Source of the DNA: Yeosuana aquiaggeris
Lineage (GTDB): Bacteria; Bacteroidota; Bacteroidia; Flavobacteriales; Flavobacteriaceae
Assembly (NCBI RefSeq): GCF_044003965.1
Contig: NZ_JBAWKC010000001.1
Span: 124,001-188,000 of the forward strand
DNA length: 64,000 nt
Reading direction: 5' to 3'
In this document: positions 61,659-64,000 of the stretch, in pieces
Position numbering within the stretch: the stretch's first letter is position 1
How the letters are laid out: every line of letters starts with the position of its first letter
Notes under the pieces: generated by a model
Told to the model about the DNA's origin: nothing
Databases searched by the model: none
The model's input: only the letters and a program-made list of their open reading frames with translations
Program-made: the position numbers and the translations under genes

Positions 61659-61702
61659 AAAAAAAGGAGTGGTTGTTTACATTTAAACAAGCCACTCCTT
61701 TA
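61659..61702 (-). terminator. Terminator between the binding-protein gene and the GH81 gene
   Basis: AAGGAGTGG-TTGTTTA pairs with TAAACAA-GCCACTCCTT (one bulge), followed by a T tract on the minus strand. It could end or attenuate transcription before the GH81 gene. Confidence 0.8.
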
Positions 61703-61736
61703 TATTTTATTCAGATATTACATCTGTAAATAATTA

Positions 61737-63062
61737 CTATTGTCTTACTAATTTCAAGCTAGAAGACCCATTAGCCGTGCTGATTTTAGCAAAGTATAAT
61801 CCTGATTTTAGTTGAGACGCATCAATTTTAGCTTCAATTGCATTAGGAGCTAAAGATAATACTTGTTTACCTAAAATATCAAAGACCTGAATAGTAGACA
61901 TCTTGATATTTTGTGTCTTCACTGTCCAGCTATTTTGAGTTGGGTTTGGGTATACATTAAGACCGGCGATTTCAAAATCTTTGTTGCTAAGAGGTGTTCC
62001 CTTATACAAATAAAGATTATCAAAATATACAGTTCCTAAATCAGATGTAATGATAAATTGTGCCAAATCATTTCTAGCACCAGCTGTCCATGCAGATAAA
62101 GGCATGTCTAAAGAGATCCATGTTCCTGGATTAGGATTAGGTAATGCCGGATTGCTGGCATTAGTTGTTGAGAATTCTATAGCTGAAACCTCTGAACTAG
62201 TACCTCCCCAATGAGAAAACTTCAAATTGAAACTTTTATCCAATGTAGCAGTAGCCGTCCAAATATCAATATGGAAACCAGTAAAAGTAGCTGCATCAAT
62301 TCTATTATTGATAAATTCAACTCCAAGAAAACCAAATCCTGTAACTTTCTTAGTATCATTACCTTCAATCACAACATCTGATGATGTTGCCGAATCCCAA
62401 CTTGCATTCCAGTTTTCAACTGTTCTTGCAGCATACGCATTACTAAAAAGTGAGTAAACATCAGCAGCATTTCTTGCCGGTGGTGTTGGAGCAGCAGTAG
62501 TTGGAGCTGGCTCTGGAGTTATAGCTGTTGCTTCTGCAGTAATATTATCTACATAGATAGTAAAATCTCCAGGAGGCACATTAAACCCTGTGTTATCCGC
62601 CTTCCAATTAGGGAAAAACACTATTTTTAAATATTCTCCATCGGCTGCTGCCGTGCCATCCAAAGCTTGAGTAAACGTAAATGTTAGGGTTTGCCATGCA
62701 CCAGGTGTTGTATAAGATTGTGCTGCTGCAGAAGCAGGCCCACCATTTTCTACTTTACCCAATAAAGTAAAGGCCTGTGTAGAATAAACATCAACTTTAG
62801 CCGTTTTATCAGTAGTTAACTTAATTTTATATGTTTGCATGATAACTTCAGCGCCCTGCCATGGGTTACCTGACGCTTGACTAACAAGTTTTAAGCTATT
62901 ACCATTGGATCCTGCTGGTGCAGCTTCAATAGTAGCACTTGCTAATCCTTCAAAACCAGCAAATGCAGGTTCGGTTCCATCAAAATTTTCAATGAGTATC
63001 TGTTGGGAAAACCCAAAAGAGACCGTTAGCATAATAAATAAAAAAGTAATTTTTTTCATCAT
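61737..63062 (-). CDS. T9SS type A-sorted probable glycan-binding protein
   Basis: A 441-residue protein with a signal peptide (FLFIMLTVSFGFSQ). Two beta-sandwich modules follow: residues 20-180 (LIENFDGTEPAFAGFEGL; PGAWQTLTFTFTQALDGT; FTIYVDNITAEA) and 200-355 (AADVYSLFSNAYAARTVENWNASW; FINNRIDAATFTGFHIDIWT; GTVYFDNLYLYKG), joined by an Ala/Pro/Thr linker. Both have the jelly-roll pattern of carbohydrate-binding modules. The C-terminal 80 residues are a type A sorting domain almost identical to that of the GH81 enzyme. No catalytic motif is seen; I infer a surface laminarin-binding protein. Confidence 0.75.
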   Translation of the reverse strand: MMKKITFLFIMLTVSFGFSQQILIENFDGTEPAFAGFEGLASATIEAAPAGSNGNSLKLVSQASGNPWQGAEVIMQTYKIKLTTDKTAKVDVYSTQAFTLLGKVENGGPASAAAQSYTTPGAWQTLTFTFTQALDGTAAADGEYLKIVFFPNWKADNTGFNVPPGDFTIYVDNITAEATAITPEPAPTTAAPTPPARNAADVYSLFSNAYAARTVENWNASWDSATSSDVVIEGNDTKKVTGFGFLGVEFINNRIDAATFTGFHIDIWTATATLDKSFNLKFSHWGGTSSEVSAIEFSTTNASNPALPNPNPGTWISLDMPLSAWTAGARNDLAQFIITSDLGTVYFDNLYLYKGTPLSNKDFEIAGLNVYPNPTQNSWTVKTQNIKMSTIQVFDILGKQVLSLAPNAIEAKIDASQLKSGLYFAKISTANGSSSLKLVRQ

Positions 63063-63486
63063 AATTTTTTGTTTAAAAGAGTTAATATTTTTCTATTTTT
63101 TCGAATTACCTAAATATAAGACAATTAGATGTAAATTTTAAACAAATGCCTATACAAAAAGCATACAATGCTAAAAACAACTTAATTCATATAAGATTCT
63201 ACGTTTTATCAGATTTATAATTCACTTTATCGATTATAGTTGTGTGATTTAGCCGTAATATGTTAAAAGACAATACGCGTTTAAAGGCATGTTGTGGTAA
63301 TGTATGGGTAAAACAAAACATTGTCGCGCATATTTTTCTTACAATTTGAGTTAAATGCTTCAAATTAAGACCTATAACATTTTTTTTATACAAAAAATCA
63401 TCCTTTATATAGCAGAGCGCATTTGGACAATAATTCTGCATATTAGCTTTAGCAAAAAGACAATCCTTGCCTGCTTTAAATGCAAA
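63063..63486. other. Intergenic region upstream of the binding-protein gene
   Basis: About 420 bp without a convincing gene. An 80-codon minus-strand frame at 63199-63441 has no recognisable domain, no signal and a composition like non-coding DNA. TATATTTA around 63116 is close to a -7 box for the downstream gene but does not fit TAnnTTTG exactly. Confidence 0.4.
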
Positions 63487-63522
63487 AAAACTCGTATTTA
63501 TAAATGTATAAATACGAGTTTT
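63487..63522 (-). terminator. Terminator after the GH17-like gene
   Basis: AAAACTCGTATTTATA pairs with TATAAATACGAGTTTT around a tiny loop, followed by a T-rich stretch on the minus strand. Confidence 0.85.
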
Positions 63523-63555
63523 AATTAGTTCAATCTTAAAAAAGGGTCTCTATAA

Positions 63556-64000
63556 TTAAATTAAATGTTCCTTGTAACGTTGGCTCATTACCAGTTTTGG
63601 CGTTCTGTCTACCTTAAACAAGCCCCAGTGCTTTTCTGGTTCAAGGGCCTCTTCAGATCCTTTCCAGGGTTCATCAAAAGCTTCAAAAATAAAGGTCATA
63701 ACTGCATCTTCTTCACACCAGTCCATTAAGTCGTTATAATAAATAGTTTGATGTTCTTCACTCACATTGCTGGGGCAAATGCCTTTACCGTTAGAATAGG
63801 TTGTCCAACCAGCTTCTGTTATAACCACTAATTTATCGGGATATTTGTTCGCTACCGAATAAAAGTTTTGTTTGGTATATTCCATAGCTTCATGGATATT
63901 TTTATATTCCCAGACAGGATAAGTATGAATAGAAATAAAGTCGACTTCATCTACTAAATGTTTAAGTTTATCAAGCCACGGCAGATAGTTTTCGCAAAAG
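63556..64000 (-). CDS. GH17-like beta-1,3-glucanase (5' part outside window)
   Basis: The open frame continues through the right window edge; 147 residues are visible and the start is missing. The visible part reads ENYLPWLDKLKHLVDEVDFISIHTYPVWEY, then DKLVVITEAGWTTYSNGKG with the catalytic nucleophile Glu, VMTFIFEAFDEPWKGSEEALEPEKHWGLFKVDRTPK and a short C-terminal end. This is the C-terminal half of a GH17-type beta-barrel as found in Flavobacteriia laminarin loci, where it trims beta-1,3-glucan oligosaccharides. There is no T9SS domain, so the enzyme is probably periplasmic or a lipoprotein. Confidence 0.85.
   Translation of the reverse strand, partial: FCENYLPWLDKLKHLVDEVDFISIHTYPVWEYKNIHEAMEYTKQNFYSVANKYPDKLVVITEAGWTTYSNGKGICPSNVSEEHQTIYYNDLMDWCEEDAVMTFIFEAFDEPWKGSEEALEPEKHWGLFKVDRTPKLVMSQRYKEHLI

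Noticed and set aside
63199..63441. 80-codon minus-strand frame upstream of the binding-protein gene
   Set aside because: No signal, domain or convincing composition; likely chance.
1..64000. CRISPR arrays, prophage or intact insertion sequence
   Set aside because: No regularly spaced repeats of CRISPR type, no Cas, phage structural, integrase or complete transposase genes were seen on either strand.

Overview
The window comes from a low-GC member of the Bacteroidota, almost certainly a Flavobacteriaceae species and probably marine. The evidence is type IX secretion (T9SS) sorting domains of types A and B, Bacteroidota-type -7 boxes (TAnnTTTG), a Flavobacteriaceae-like pdxA-DUF177-rpmF-fabH-accB-accC block, many lipoproteins and polysaccharide-degrading enzymes at both edges.

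Layout. (1) 1-1487: 5' part of a secreted GH110-like beta-helix glycosidase, cut by the window edge, with a striking array of 21-bp-spaced repeats upstream. (2) 1.5-2.4 kb: gene-poor DNA with a possible transposase scrap and a 17-bp exact copy of the 3' end of the tRNA-Ala gene located at 24.5 kb. (3) 2.4-7.6 kb: small envelope proteins (PCMD lipoprotein, beta-barrels, UPF0114-like membrane protein, glycine-zipper protein, DUF4251-like protein). (4) 7.9-24.2 kb: a co-oriented catabolic cluster on the minus strand: MalT-type regulator, small companion protein, two D-aminoacylase-like lipoproteins, an imidazolonepropionase-like amidohydrolase, an M81 (MlrC-like) metallopeptidase, a broken amidohydrolase, a YtcJ-like amidohydrolase, a class A beta-lactamase-like protein, an S12 serine hydrolase and two outer-membrane channels. 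Every enzyme carries an export signal, so the cluster looks like a periplasmic peptide or N-acyl-amino-acid degradation pathway. Parts are GC-rich with native AT-rich signal peptides, which suggests acquired genes. The tRNA-end repeats suggest that 1.87-24.52 kb is a decayed genomic island.

(5) 24.5-56.5 kb: mostly core genes: tRNA-Ala(GGC), universal stress protein, GNAT, MATE, two tiny membrane proteins, queD-like, lpxH-like, MFS, recJ, OsmC, AhpD-like, YwqK-like, rsmI, tdk-alr, mscL, asd, prolyl oligopeptidase, ABC ATPase, MMPL exporter, GreA/B-like protein, mtgA, saccharopine dehydrogenase-like, accC-accB-fabH-rpmF-DUF177-pdxA and riboflavin synthase. Between asd and the prolyl oligopeptidase sits a 3.8-kb segment (a huge T9SS type B protein and an esterase) flanked by diverged direct repeats of the asd 3' end. 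(6) 56.8-64 kb: the edge of a laminarin (beta-1,3-glucan) utilisation locus: a giant modular GH81 enzyme, a T9SS-sorted probable glycan-binding protein and the C-terminal part of a GH17-like glucanase, each followed by a clear hairpin terminator.

No rRNA, CRISPR array, intact insertion sequence or integrase was seen.
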